Origin: Sphingomonas profundi
GTDB taxonomy: Bacteria > Pseudomonadota > Alphaproteobacteria > Sphingomonadales > Sphingomonadaceae
Direction: 5' to 3'
Assembly: GCF_009739515.1 (NCBI RefSeq)
Contig: NZ_CP046535.1
Location: forward strand, 1,364,001 to 1,428,000
Length of the DNA stretch: 64,000 bases
Part shown: piece by piece, positions 28,246-37,046 of the stretch
How positions within the stretch are numbered: the first letter of the stretch is position 1
How the letters are laid out: each line of letters starts with the position of its first letter
Translations under genes and position numbers: made by a program
The notes under the pieces: model-generated
What the model was told of the DNA's origin: nothing
Databases searched by the model: none
What the model saw: the letters and a program-made list of their open reading frames with translations, nothing else

Positions 28246-29311
28246 CCGCCAGCAACCCCACCGACAGCGCGTAGAAGTTGGAGCAGTTGTAATCCAGGAT
28301 CGCGCGATAGTTGGTCGTCAGCAGGTAAGCGGTGGCGTTCGGCCCGTCCGGCTCGATCAGGCTCGCCATCTCCGTTTCCGCCGGCACCGGCGTGCCGACC
28401 GGCTGCACGCCCAGCCGCCGCCACTCGGCGATCGTCAGCCAGCGGCTGTGGCGATCGAACACGCGCGGGCAGCGCGGCGAGACGAGCCGGGCGCGGATGC
28501 TCGCGCGGTCCAGATCCGCCGGCACGCGCACCGGCACGCCCCAAGGCACGTTCGGCCGCCACCCCGCATTCGTCAGATAATTGCCGATCGAGGCCAGCGC
28601 GTCCGGCTCGCTGCGCCAGATGTCGGCCTTGCCATCGCCGTCGCCGTCCACGCCCAGGCGCAGGTACATGCTGGGCAGGAATTGCGGGTAGCCGGTGGCG
28701 CCGGCCCAGCTGCCCTTCATCTGCGATCGCGGGAAGCCGCGCTCGATCAGTTGCAGGGTCGCGATGAACTCGGCGGTGAACAGCTCCCGCCGGCGGCCGT
28801 CATAGGCCAGGCTGGCGAAGGAGCGGAGCAGATCGAAGTCTCCGGTATAGGTGCCGTACCCCGTCTCGTGCCCGTAGATGGCGAGCATGATCGCCTCCGG
28901 CACGCCGGTGCGCCGCTCGATCGCCGCCAGTTGTGGCCGCAGGTCGCGATAGCGGGTGCGGCCGCGGCCGATGCGATCGGCATCGACGTGGCGCACGCGA
29001 TAGGGCGCGAACGGCGCGATGCCCGGCGAGGCCCCCGCCGCCGGATTACCGCCCGGCTGCGCCCGATCGAGCGACACCACGCGCGGATTGAAGGTCAAGG
29101 TCGGCAGGATCGCGTCCAGCGTGCGACGGGAGATGCCCGCCGCCATCGCGCGCGGCCGCAGCCCATCGAGAAAGGCGGTGAACGCCGCCGCCTGCCCGTC
29201 GATCGCCGCCGGCGGTGCCTGCCCGTCGATCACCGGCGACGCCTCCTGAGCGGAGGAGCCCGCCGGCATCAGCGCGGCCGCCGCCGCCGCGAAACTGAGC
29301 AGGATACGCAT
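28229..29311 (-). CDS. Membrane-bound/periplasmic lytic murein transglycosylase (MltB family)
   Basis: A 360-aa GH103-type lytic transglycosylase with an N-terminal signal peptide (about 1-22). The catalytic Glu sits in IYGHETGYGTYTGDFD; GATGYPQFLPSMYL and the EF-hand-like VDGDGDGKADIW segment are typical of MltB/Slt35. It cleaves peptidoglycan with formation of anhydromuropeptides. ATG 29311 is chosen because the signal peptide starts there; an upstream in-frame extension looks like non-coding shadow. It overlaps the rlpA-like gene start by 17 bp. Confidence 0.92.
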   Translation of the reverse strand: MRILLSFAAAAAALMPAGSSAQEASPVIDGQAPPAAIDGQAAAFTAFLDGLRPRAMAAGISRRTLDAILPTLTFNPRVVSLDRAQPGGNPAAGASPGIAPFAPYRVRHVDADRIGRGRTRYRDLRPQLAAIERRTGVPEAIMLAIYGHETGYGTYTGDFDLLRSFASLAYDGRRRELFTAEFIATLQLIERGFPRSQMKGSWAGATGYPQFLPSMYLRLGVDGDGDGKADIWRSEPDALASIGNYLTNAGWRPNVPWGVPVRVPADLDRASIRARLVSPRCPRVFDRHSRWLTIAEWRRLGVQPVGTPVPAETEMASLIEPDGPNATAYLLTTNYRAILDYNCSNFYALSVGLLADAVSE

Positions 29312-29416
29312 GCCATTCCCCCGAAACGAACCCGCCGGTTCCGCCGGCCGGTGTCGCACGGGGCGGGGCATGGGCGAAAGCCCCGTCCGTCGCGCGGCTG
29401 CCACGCGAGGGCGCGA

Positions 29417-29929
29417 TCACCGCACCGGCGAGACCATCAGCCGGATCGTCGGTGTCGGGTTGCCGGCGATCTGGAGCAGATGGCGCCCCTGTTCCAGCCG
29501 GAAGTCGACCATCTTGCGGATGCCCGAGCAGGCCGGGCCATGGGCATGGGCGATGGAGGGGAGCGCCTTGCCGTCCCGCACCACGTCCACCCACGCACCC
29601 GCGTCCAGCGCGACGCGGTAGATGCCGGCCGTCGGCACGTCGAACGCCGCGATGCCGCCGCGCGTCTGCGCCGGCGCCGGCTTGGCGGGTGGCACCGGGT
29701 AGCGGACGGCGGCCTCCTGCAGGAACAGCCCGCGCGCCTCGCCGATCGGGATGGTCACGGCGGCCGCCGCGCTGGTGCCGGCGGTGGCGAACGGCGGAAA
29801 GCCGGTCTTGCGCGCCCACGCCTCCATGCCGGCGGGCGGCGGCGCAGGTACGGCCGGGCACGGCGCGTCCGCCGCTTGCGCGGCCGGCGCGGCGAGGGCG
29901 AGGCAGCCCGCAATCACAAGACGCCGCAT
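29417..29929 (-). CDS. Secreted protein of unknown function
   Basis: A 170-aa exported protein with a clear signal peptide (about 1-22, ending AQAAD). The mature part starts with a Cys- and Pro-rich segment and continues as a predicted beta-rich domain with a second Cys (GPACSGIRK) that could pair with the first. I do not recognise the family. An alternative ATG lies at 29962, but the signal peptide fixes the start at 29929. It lies 105 bp upstream of mltB on the same strand and 64 bp downstream of the Rieske gene. Confidence 0.65.
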   Translation of the reverse strand: MRRLVIAGCLALAAPAAQAADAPCPAVPAPPPAGMEAWARKTGFPPFATAGTSAAAAVTIPIGEARGLFLQEAAVRYPVPPAKPAPAQTRGGIAAFDVPTAGIYRVALDAGAWVDVVRDGKALPSIAHAHGPACSGIRKMVDFRLEQGRHLLQIAGNPTPTIRLMVSPVR

Positions 29930-29993
29930 CTCGAACACTCCCGCCGTTGCGGCCTCCTCCATAGACCCGCCATGTCCGGTGGCGCCACCCCGC

Positions 29994-31214
29994 TCAGCCG
30001 ACGACGAACGGCTCCAGCACCTGCGCCACGCGCAGCGCGGGCGGGATGCGCTCCACGCCGATGCGCCGGTCGAACTCCTCGTGCATCCAGTAGATGCGGC
30101 GTTCCTGGTAGCAGAGCTTCATGCCGGTGAACGCGCCCGATTCCAGCGATCGCTGGATGCCGGCGAGAAACTGGAAGTCCTCCATCTGGATCTTGTCGTA
30201 ATTCTCCAGGAAGGTCTGCCAATATTCCGAGTTCTCGGCGGTCTCCGCCTCGTCGCCGGCGCCGACGAAGATCAGCTCGCACTCGCACACGCCCTTGGAG
30301 ACGGGCCAGAAGGAGATGAACGGGAACCCCGCCGAATCGAATGGGCTCACCATGTTCGGGAAGAGGCCGTAGGCGAGGTTGTTCTCGCGGAACACGCCCG
30401 GCACGGTCGGTATGTCGTAGGGCTCGGCATCGGTGCCCCAGGTGCCGCCCTTGGTGTTGAACCGCTTGGGCAGCGCCATGCGCGTGTGGCCACCGGCCAG
30501 CAGCGAGATGGCCGTGCCCTTGGCGTCCAGCAGCATCGCCACCGTCTGCGGATGGATCGCCTTCACGTGGTACGCTTCCAGGAACGCGTCCAGCGCGGCC
30601 TTCCAGTTGCATTCGATGCGGTAGGTCAGCCGTCCCTTGATCCGCAGGTCGGCCATCTGCAGCGGCGCCAGATCCTCGCTCAGCACGCCAAGATCCTCGC
30701 GCAGCGGCCGCGCGGCCGGGTCCAGGTTGATGAACACCCAGCCGTCCCACGTATCGCAGCGCACCGGCAGCAGGCTGCGCTCGGCCTTGTCGAGGTCGCC
30801 GAAATCATGCTCCTCGGGCACGCGCACCAGCCGGCCCTTCAGATCGTAGCACCATGCGTGATAGCGGCAGACCAGCAGATTGCCCTTGCCGTCGCCCGCC
30901 ACGATCGGCGCGCCGCGATGCCGGCAGGCATTGTGCATCGCGTTGATCGTGCCGTCCGCCGCGCGCGCGATGATGATCGAGAGGCCCAGCCGCTCGAACA
31001 GCTTATACTGACCGGGCTTCGCGATCTCGTCGGCGCGGATCGCGCAGAGCCAGCTCTTCTTCCACAGATGCTCGATCTCCAGCGCGTAGAAGGCATCGTC
31101 GGTGTAGCGGCCGCCGGGTATCTCCGGCAGCGCGGGAAAGCCCTCGGGATAGTGATCGCGCCCCAGTTCGTAGCGAACCTGCTCGCTGATGCGCTCTGCG
31201 ACCGCCGGCTTCAT
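29994..31214 (-). CDS. Rieske non-heme iron oxygenase, alpha-subunit type
   Basis: A 406-aa aromatic-ring-hydroxylating oxygenase. Rieske [2Fe-2S] ligands are Cys97-x-His99 and Cys116-x-x-His119; the mononuclear iron site has His216 and His221 (EAYHVKAIH) and an Asp in the MEDFQFLAG region. Such enzymes oxidise aromatic or related hydrophobic substrates using electrons from a ferredoxin/reductase, neither of which is encoded nearby, and no small beta subunit follows. The start is ATG at 31214 with GGGAG about 8 nt upstream; an ATG at 31232 lies before that site. A palindromic operator and a TetR gene lie just upstream. Confidence 0.9.
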   Translation of the reverse strand: MKPAVAERISEQVRYELGRDHYPEGFPALPEIPGGRYTDDAFYALEIEHLWKKSWLCAIRADEIAKPGQYKLFERLGLSIIIARAADGTINAMHNACRHRGAPIVAGDGKGNLLVCRYHAWCYDLKGRLVRVPEEHDFGDLDKAERSLLPVRCDTWDGWVFINLDPAARPLREDLGVLSEDLAPLQMADLRIKGRLTYRIECNWKAALDAFLEAYHVKAIHPQTVAMLLDAKGTAISLLAGGHTRMALPKRFNTKGGTWGTDAEPYDIPTVPGVFRENNLAYGLFPNMVSPFDSAGFPFISFWPVSKGVCECELIFVGAGDEAETAENSEYWQTFLENYDKIQMEDFQFLAGIQRSLESGAFTGMKLCYQERRIYWMHEEFDRRIGVERIPPALRVAQVLEPFVVG

Positions 31215-31292
31215 CTTGCACGCTCCCGCCATGCGCCCCGCGGCGCCTCGATCGCCAGCATGTGCCCGCTATCGTCGGCGGTCAATCGAGAT

Positions 31293-31306
31293 TGCACGAT
31301 CGTGCA
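31293..31306. promoter_or_regulatory. Perfect 14-bp palindrome, candidate TetR operator
   Basis: TGCACGATCGTGCA is a perfect two-fold symmetric site. It lies 79 bp upstream of the Rieske oxygenase start and 13 bp beyond the stop of the TetR-family gene. TetR dimers bind palindromes of this size, usually beside or within the promoter they control. The position fits regulation of the Rieske gene by the adjacent TetR protein. Confidence 0.6.
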
Positions 31307-31319
31307 TCTATGAGAAAGG

Positions 31320-31997
31320 TCAGGCCAGCAGCGCGCCAAGCCGCCGCCCCTCGGCGCGGCCAGCCGTGGTGCCGAAGGCGAGCGCCAGCACGATCAGGTT
31401 GCGCTTCATCGCCTGCGCCAACTCGGCCACGTCGATGCGGCCGGCCGCCCAGTCGCTGGTCAGCGCCCACTGCGCGTTGGCGAAGCTGCGCATCACCTCC
31501 TCCCGCCCCAGCAGCGCCAGCTGGCGACGGTCCGCCTCGGCCGATCGCAGCCAGCCCTTCAGGATCAGCAGCGGCATCGCCCGCAGCGAGTCGACGATCC
31601 GGGGGCTGGTGCGGGCGGAGAAATACATCTGCGCGCCGGTGATCGCCCAGCCGCGCACGCGCACGATCTCGGCGACGACGGTGTCGATCATCGCCAGCGA
31701 TTCAGCCAGCGACCGGCTCTCCGCCAGCTCCGCCGCCGGATCGCCGAACAGCGAGCGATAGTGCGTCGCCACCGCCTGCGCGACCACCCCGTCGCGATCG
31801 GTGAAGGCGTTGTAGATCGTCCGCACCGCCACGCCGGCCCGCTCGCCCAGTTCCGCCAGGCTGAAGCCGTCGCCGCCGCGCTCCGCGATCATCTCCCACG
31901 CGCAGGCCAGGATGCGCTCCCGCCGCGCCTCGAAGGTGCGCGCATAGGGCCGGCGGGGGGCGGCCGCCACCAGCCGCAGGGCGGGCGGGATCGTCAT
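31320..31997 (-). CDS. TetR/AcrR-family transcriptional regulator
   Basis: A 225-aa regulator with an N-terminal TetR helix-turn-helix (about residues 25-70: RRERILACAWEMIAERG ... FSLAELGERAGVAVRTIYNAF) and a helical ligand-binding C-terminal part. Its ATG overlaps the tssM stop codon (ATGA), so it sits as the last gene of the T6SS operon by position. It lies directly upstream of the Rieske oxygenase gene, with the palindrome between. The ligand is unknown; an aromatic substrate of the oxygenase is one inference. Confidence 0.88.
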   Translation of the reverse strand: MTIPPALRLVAAAPRRPYARTFEARRERILACAWEMIAERGGDGFSLAELGERAGVAVRTIYNAFTDRDGVVAQAVATHYRSLFGDPAAELAESRSLAESLAMIDTVVAEIVRVRGWAITGAQMYFSARTSPRIVDSLRAMPLLILKGWLRSAEADRRQLALLGREEVMRSFANAQWALTSDWAAGRIDVAELAQAMKRNLIVLALAFGTTAGRAEGRRLGALLA

Positions 31998-34900
31998 GCC
32001 GCGGGCGGCGTGGTGGTGCGCGCGGGGCAGGCCACCTTGGCGAACGGATCGACGACGAACGGGTTGCTGCCGCCGAAGGTGCGCACGCGGAAGTCGAAGC
32101 GGGCGCCCCCCTGCGTCAGGCTGCCCGCGCCGGTGATCGGCGTGCCGGTCGTCTTCACCGCCGCCGCCTTCATCATGCGGAACACCGCCCAGGTGCCGGG
32201 CCAGGTCCGCACCTCCGGCGCGGTGCTGCCCTCGATCGCGAACTCCACGTTGGCGCCGCCCGCGCCCGGCCAGTCGAAGGTGGCGGGCACAGCGGCCTTG
32301 CCGTCGAAGCTCAGCGTCTGCCCGTCGACCCGCAGGATCACGGACTTGGCGCCCGCCAGCGCCACCGGCTCGATCTGGTAGACGAGCCGCGGCGCCTGCG
32401 GATCGGCGGCGAAGAAGGCGCGGGTCACGCCCTGCGCCGCCTGAAAGGCGTTCACGTCCGCCTGCGCCACGCCGATCTCGGACGCGTTCGGCAGCGCCAC
32501 CCACTCCGGCTTGCTGGTGTCGACATAGCCGTTCAGATCCTGCGAGACGAACTTGGCGAACGATCCCTGCGGGCCGAAGAAGCGGGCGAAGTCGGCCACG
32601 CCGATCTCCGTCTGCGCGGCCGGCTGCAGCGGAAAGGATCGCGCCAGCACCTGCTTGCACGCCTCGCCGAAATTGGCGCTCAGCGCCGCCCCCACCTGCG
32701 CGGTCCGTGCGCCGCCTAAGGCGACGGAGGCGTCGCTCGCCACCGATTTTACCCAGATGCCGGCGGGAGCGGGCATGGTCGCGCCGCTCTGGTCCAGCTG
32801 GGCCACCAGCGCGCGCACCTCCAGGCTCGCGGCCGATCCCTGGCCCTCGGCGCCGCCGCCCGGCAGCACGGAGACGACGTTCAGCTTGTCGGCCAGCTGG
32901 CCCATCGCCGTCAGCACGCCGTCGATCGGCGCGGCCGTGCCCGGGGCGGGCGCGCCGCCGCCCGGCTGCATCCCCACGAACATGCGCAGCGGCAGGAAGG
33001 CGCGCTCCACGTTCACGCGCGGATCGTCCACCGTCGGCCCGGCGGTCACGCCCGCCGCGCCCAGCAGCTTGCCGGCCAGACCGCCGGGGGCGGCGGGCGC
33101 CGGCCCCTTGCGGCTCATGTCCGTCGCCACGGCGATCGCCCGCATCAGCGGCGGCAGCGGCGACAGCGGACCGCTGCCATCGCGCAGGCGCTGGATGTTC
33201 TCCGCCAGCGAGGCGACCGGCTTCGGCTGCATGCCGGCGAAATAAGCGCGCCACCGCGTCAGGAACTCGTCGAAGTACAGCCGCTCCAGGTCGCGCTTCA
33301 GCGCGCCCATGTCGGCCGGGCTCATCGCCGCCTGGCCGCCGGTATCGCCGACGACCCATTTTTCCTCCTTCAGCAGCGCCGGGCCGCTGGCCAGGATCGG
33401 CAGGAAGGTCTTGTCGTAGCCGGCTCGGGTGAACAGGCCGGGCACGCCGGCGCCGGGCGCGAAGGCGCCCCCGGGGGCGAAGAACACCTCCGGCTGCGGC
33501 CCGGCATTGTCGCGCGCGCTCCACATCGCGCCGCCCTTGGCGATCGCCTCGCTCTTCAGGCGGCCATACACCCGCACCGCCGCCGGCTGCGCGCGGATCA
33601 CGCCGCGCGCCTGCTCGATCCGCGCCGCATCCACCGCCACCGGCTGGAAGCTGCCAGCCAGCAACGCCTGCGTGTGCCGCGCGACATTGCCCGCCTGCAC
33701 CTCGGCATCGCTCTCGCCGGATCGGCCGATCCACGCTGGCTGCACCCAAGACAGCAGGTGCTCCGCCGTCAGCGGCCCGCGCCCGCCGAGCACGAGATAG
33801 CTCTTGAGATCGTCGTACAGTGCCGCCGGCGCCGCCTGATCGGCCGCCATGCGATCCTCGGCGAGCTTGGCGAGCATCGGCGTGAGCCGGCGGTTCAGGT
33901 CGCGGCCGTAGATCGCCCGCAGCTCGCCCTCCAGCCGGCCGCCTTGCCCAAGGCCAAGGCCGAAGTCGCTCGCCTTGCCCATGGCGGCGGTGGCGTTGCC
34001 CAGTACGTCCAGCGCGGCGAGATCCTCCGGCGGCGTCGCACTGCCGCCGCGCGCGGTGCCGGCGGCCTCCGCATAGGCCGAGTTCGTCGCATAGACGCTG
34101 TTGATCAGCGCGCGGTTGCGGGCATAGCCCCAGCCCCACAGCCCGATCGCCGCCACCAGCGCGGCCACGCCCGCCGCCAGCCCGCCGACATAGGCCGTCC
34201 GCTGCCGCTTGCCTGCCGCGAGGTTGCGCCCGGCCAGCCCCTGCTCGGGAAAGATCAGGTCCGAGAACAGCCGCTTCAGGAAGTAGCTGCGCCCCTTGCC
34301 TACCGCGTGTGCCGCGGCGGTGGCGGGCACGCCCACCGTCATCAGGATGCGGTCCACCGGATTGCCGGTCTGCGTGCCGGAGGTGAGATAGATGCCGCGC
34401 ACCCGCGCCGCGCCCTCGAACCGCGTCTTCTGGCCAAGCGCCGCGAGCAGATCGGCGATCGGCTTGCGCAGCGAGGCGAGCTGCGCCGGAAAGGCCGCGA
34501 TCTGCCCCCGCAGCGGCAGCTGCGCCTCGTTCTGCATGCGATCGACGACCCGGCCGGACACGCTCGTGACGAGACCGTCGAAGCCTTCCAGCACGGCGGC
34601 GTCGCCGCTGCCGCTGCCGGGCGCCGTCGATCCGAACACCTGATCGGACTCTGCATCGGTGTTGCGGGCGAAATATTCGCGGAAGCCGGCCAGCAGATCG
34701 GCCTTGGTGATCAGCAGGTAGACGGGCAGATCCTGCCCCAGGGTGGTCGCGATCTCGCTCAGCCGCGCGCGGATATGCTCGGCATGCCCCGCCATCTTCG
34801 CGCGATCGGCGAAGTCGGGCGCGGGGATGGCGACGAGCACGCCGTTCAGCGGCTGCAACGGCCGATGCCGCTTCAGCAGATCGAGGAAGCCGCGCCACCC

Positions 34901-35467
34901 TTCCGCATCCTGCGATCCGGCCTCCTGCGTCACGTAGCGGCCGGCGGTATCGATCAGCACCGCCTCGTCGGTGAACCACCAGTCGCAATTGGGCGTGTTC
35001 GGCTGGCCGCGCAGCGCGCGATACTCGCCGGCCACCGCCGTGGGGAAGCCCAGGCCGGAGTTCAGCAGCGCCGTCGTCTTGCCCGCGCCGGATGGGCCGA
35101 TGATCGCGTACCAGGGCAGCTGGTAGAGATAGGCGCCGCGCTTGCCGACCTTGGTGGCGCGCAGCATGCCCAGCGCCTCGCTCAGCTTCGCCTCCAGCTC
35201 CGGCCGGTCGCCGGCGGGCGGCGGTGCCAGCGCATCGACGAGCTGCGCGTTCTTCCTCGCCGCCTGCCGCCTGCCCCACCACCAGAAGAAGCCGACCAGC
35301 ACCACCGGCAGCAGCGCGAAGAACAGAGTGACCGGCCACCAGCCGAGCGGCATCCACCCGCCGATCGCGATCAGCGGACCGACGAACCAGATCAGCAGCC
35401 CCAGCACCAGCGCGCCGAGGACGCGCCAGAACCAGCGGTTCGCGGCGAGGGATTTCAGGCTGGTCAT
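31994..35467 (-). CDS. tssM: T6SS inner-membrane protein TssM (IcmF)
   Basis: A 1157-aa inner-membrane component of the T6SS membrane complex. Two N-terminal transmembrane helices (about 13-35 and 43-65) are followed by a cytoplasmic NTPase-like domain with Walker A GPSGAGKT (about 124-131) and a third transmembrane helix near residue 425 (AAGVAALVAAIGLWGWGYA). The large periplasmic part contains IcmF-related and C-terminal beta-sandwich domains. TssM bridges to the outer membrane, normally through TssJ, which is not in this window. It is separated from tssL by a 127-bp gap holding a palindromic repeat. Confidence 0.96.
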   Translation of the reverse strand: MTSLKSLAANRWFWRVLGALVLGLLIWFVGPLIAIGGWMPLGWWPVTLFFALLPVVLVGFFWWWGRRQAARKNAQLVDALAPPPAGDRPELEAKLSEALGMLRATKVGKRGAYLYQLPWYAIIGPSGAGKTTALLNSGLGFPTAVAGEYRALRGQPNTPNCDWWFTDEAVLIDTAGRYVTQEAGSQDAEGWRGFLDLLKRHRPLQPLNGVLVAIPAPDFADRAKMAGHAEHIRARLSEIATTLGQDLPVYLLITKADLLAGFREYFARNTDAESDQVFGSTAPGSGSGDAAVLEGFDGLVTSVSGRVVDRMQNEAQLPLRGQIAAFPAQLASLRKPIADLLAALGQKTRFEGAARVRGIYLTSGTQTGNPVDRILMTVGVPATAAAHAVGKGRSYFLKRLFSDLIFPEQGLAGRNLAAGKRQRTAYVGGLAAGVAALVAAIGLWGWGYARNRALINSVYATNSAYAEAAGTARGGSATPPEDLAALDVLGNATAAMGKASDFGLGLGQGGRLEGELRAIYGRDLNRRLTPMLAKLAEDRMAADQAAPAALYDDLKSYLVLGGRGPLTAEHLLSWVQPAWIGRSGESDAEVQAGNVARHTQALLAGSFQPVAVDAARIEQARGVIRAQPAAVRVYGRLKSEAIAKGGAMWSARDNAGPQPEVFFAPGGAFAPGAGVPGLFTRAGYDKTFLPILASGPALLKEEKWVVGDTGGQAAMSPADMGALKRDLERLYFDEFLTRWRAYFAGMQPKPVASLAENIQRLRDGSGPLSPLPPLMRAIAVATDMSRKGPAPAAPGGLAGKLLGAAGVTAGPTVDDPRVNVERAFLPLRMFVGMQPGGGAPAPGTAAPIDGVLTAMGQLADKLNVVSVLPGGGAEGQGSAASLEVRALVAQLDQSGATMPAPAGIWVKSVASDASVALGGARTAQVGAALSANFGEACKQVLARSFPLQPAAQTEIGVADFARFFGPQGSFAKFVSQDLNGYVDTSKPEWVALPNASEIGVAQADVNAFQAAQGVTRAFFAADPQAPRLVYQIEPVALAGAKSVILRVDGQTLSFDGKAAVPATFDWPGAGGANVEFAIEGSTAPEVRTWPGTWAVFRMMKAAAVKTTGTPITGAGSLTQGGARFDFRVRTFGGSNPFVVDPFAKVACPARTTTPPAA

Positions 35468-35486
35468 CGTTTCGCCCCCGCGATCC

Positions 35487-35580
35487 CGTCGTCCCAGCGA
35501 AGGCTGGGATCCATGTCTCTCACCACAAACGCTGCCGCCTGCCGCGACGGAGATAGACTCCAGCCTGCGCTGGAGCGACG
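35487..35580. repeat. REP-like palindromic element (type 2) between tssL and tssM
   Basis: Outer arms CGTCGTCCCAGC (35487-35498) and GCTGGAGCGACG (35569-35580) are complementary at 10 of 12 positions. Two hairpins lie at 35493-35508 (CCCAGC, loop GAAG, GCTGGG) and 35559-35574 (TCCAGC, loop CTGC, GCTGGA). The layout matches the element at 2301-2395 but with a different sequence. It lies inside the T6SS operon, so in the transcript it would fold between tssL and tssM. Confidence 0.7.
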
Positions 35581-35594
35581 AGGAGATCGGCCCG

Positions 35595-37046
35595 TCACTG
35601 CCACGCCACGTCGTTGGCGACGTGTATCTCCACGCGCCGGTTCTGCCGCCGCCCGTCGGGCGAGGCGTTGTCGCCGATCGGCTGCGCGTCGCCGAGGCCG
35701 CTCGTGCTGATCCGCGACGAGTCCGCCAGCCCGGCGCCGCCCAGCTTGGCGCCCACCGCCCGCGCCCGCGCGACCGACAGATCGAGGTTGGAGGGGAATT
35801 GCAGCGAGCGGATCTGCTGGTTGTCGGTATGGCCTTCGATGCGGATCGGCCCCTTCGTCAGGTTCGCCGCCTGCGCCAGCCGGCCGAACGTGTCGCTCCA
35901 GGCGGAGGCGGGCTCGGCCTGCGCGCTCTCGAACAGGCCCTGGTTCACCAGCCGCAGCACGATCTCCTGCCCCTCGCGGAGGACCGCCAGCCGGCCGGAG
36001 GCGACATCGGGCGCCAGGATGCTGCTGATCCGGTCGAACGTCGCCGTCTTCGTCTCGGGCGTGGGCGGCGGCGACACGATCTGCGCGGTGCCGACCGTCT
36101 GGTTCAGCGCCGCGACGGCCGCGCTCGACTGGCTGCTCAGGCGGAACAGCAGGGCCGAGAAGATCACCAGCGCGATCAGGCCGAGCCCGGCCAGGATCGC
36201 CCAGAGCGGCACCTTCGGCTCGAACGCGCCGGCCGCCGCCGTCGTGCCGCGCCACTGCGGCGAGAGTTCGGCCGCCGGCGCCGGGTTCACCCCGCCGATC
36301 GCCGCCGCCAGCCGCGCCCGTCGCTGTTGCAGCAGCGAGGCGCCGCGCGGATCCACCGCCATCCGCCCTTCGAACCCCAGCGACAGACACTGGTAAAGCA
36401 GCTCCATCAGGCGCGGCTCGCGCTTCGGATCCTGCTCCATCCGCTCGGCGAACTCGAACAGCCGCTCGCCGCCCTGCACGTCGTTATGGTAGGCGGCCAG
36501 CAGGCTGTGCTGCGACCACGGGCTGTTGGCGCCCCACGGCGTCGACATCACCGCATCGTCCATGAACGCGCAGAGGATGTAGTGGGCGAGCTGCACCGTC
36601 TTGGGGTCGAGCCCCAGCGCTTGCGCGCGCGGGCGGAAGGCATCCAGCTCGCGGATCACCAGCTGGCGCAGCTGCGGCAGGTCCGGCCCGATCGGCATCG
36701 CCCGCAGCCGGCTCGCCAGGTGGATCAGCCGGCCGGCGGCGGCGACCAGCGGTTCCGGGCCGTACAGATCGGGCTCGGCATCGGCGAAGTCGATCCGCGC
36801 CGGGCCACCGCTGGCGGCGGCGGGAGGAGGCGGCGCCGCCGCGTAGGCCTGGCTCTGCGCGGGCGGCGGCGGGAAACCCGGCGGCGCGCGGCCGGGCGAG
36901 ATCACCGTCCGCTCGGCCTCCGCCGGCGTGCCCGGCGGCGGCCCGCCGGCGGGCGGAAAGCCGCCGGTCGCGGCGCCGGCGGCACGGCCCGGGCGGATGA
37001 TCGTCCGCTCGGTCGGCGGCTTGGGATTGCCGGGCTCGTCGCTCAT
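35595..37046 (-). CDS. tssL: T6SS inner-membrane protein TssL with C-terminal OmpA domain
   Basis: A 483-aa protein: a Pro/Gly-rich N-terminal tail (about 1-85), a cytoplasmic DotU-like helical domain (about 86-260), one transmembrane helix (VPLWAILAGLGLIALVIFSA), and a periplasmic OmpA-like peptidoglycan-binding domain (IEGHTDNQQI, then SVARARAVGAKL). TssL forms the membrane complex with TssM. The tail holds two near-identical motifs, ERTIIRPGR (Thr15) and ERTVISPGR (Thr47), possible phosphothreonine docking sites for the FHA protein. Overlaps tssK by 4 bp. Confidence 0.95.
   Translation of the reverse strand: MSDEPGNPKPPTERTIIRPGRAAGAATGGFPPAGGPPPGTPAEAERTVISPGRAPPGFPPPPAQSQAYAAAPPPPAAASGGPARIDFADAEPDLYGPEPLVAAAGRLIHLASRLRAMPIGPDLPQLRQLVIRELDAFRPRAQALGLDPKTVQLAHYILCAFMDDAVMSTPWGANSPWSQHSLLAAYHNDVQGGERLFEFAERMEQDPKREPRLMELLYQCLSLGFEGRMAVDPRGASLLQQRRARLAAAIGGVNPAPAAELSPQWRGTTAAAGAFEPKVPLWAILAGLGLIALVIFSALLFRLSSQSSAAVAALNQTVGTAQIVSPPPTPETKTATFDRISSILAPDVASGRLAVLREGQEIVLRLVNQGLFESAQAEPASAWSDTFGRLAQAANLTKGPIRIEGHTDNQQIRSLQFPSNLDLSVARARAVGAKLGGAGLADSSRISTSGLGDAQPIGDNASPDGRRQNRRVEIHVANDVAWQ

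Noticed and set aside
29358-29386. ACGGGGC/GCCCCGT hairpin before the mltB-like gene
   Set aside because: A weak stem with a long loop and no T-run in either direction in GC-rich DNA; likely chance.
28067-30130. Long plus-strand frame antisense to mltB and the secreted protein
   Set aside because: Low-complexity Arg-rich content and full overlap with well-supported genes on the minus strand.
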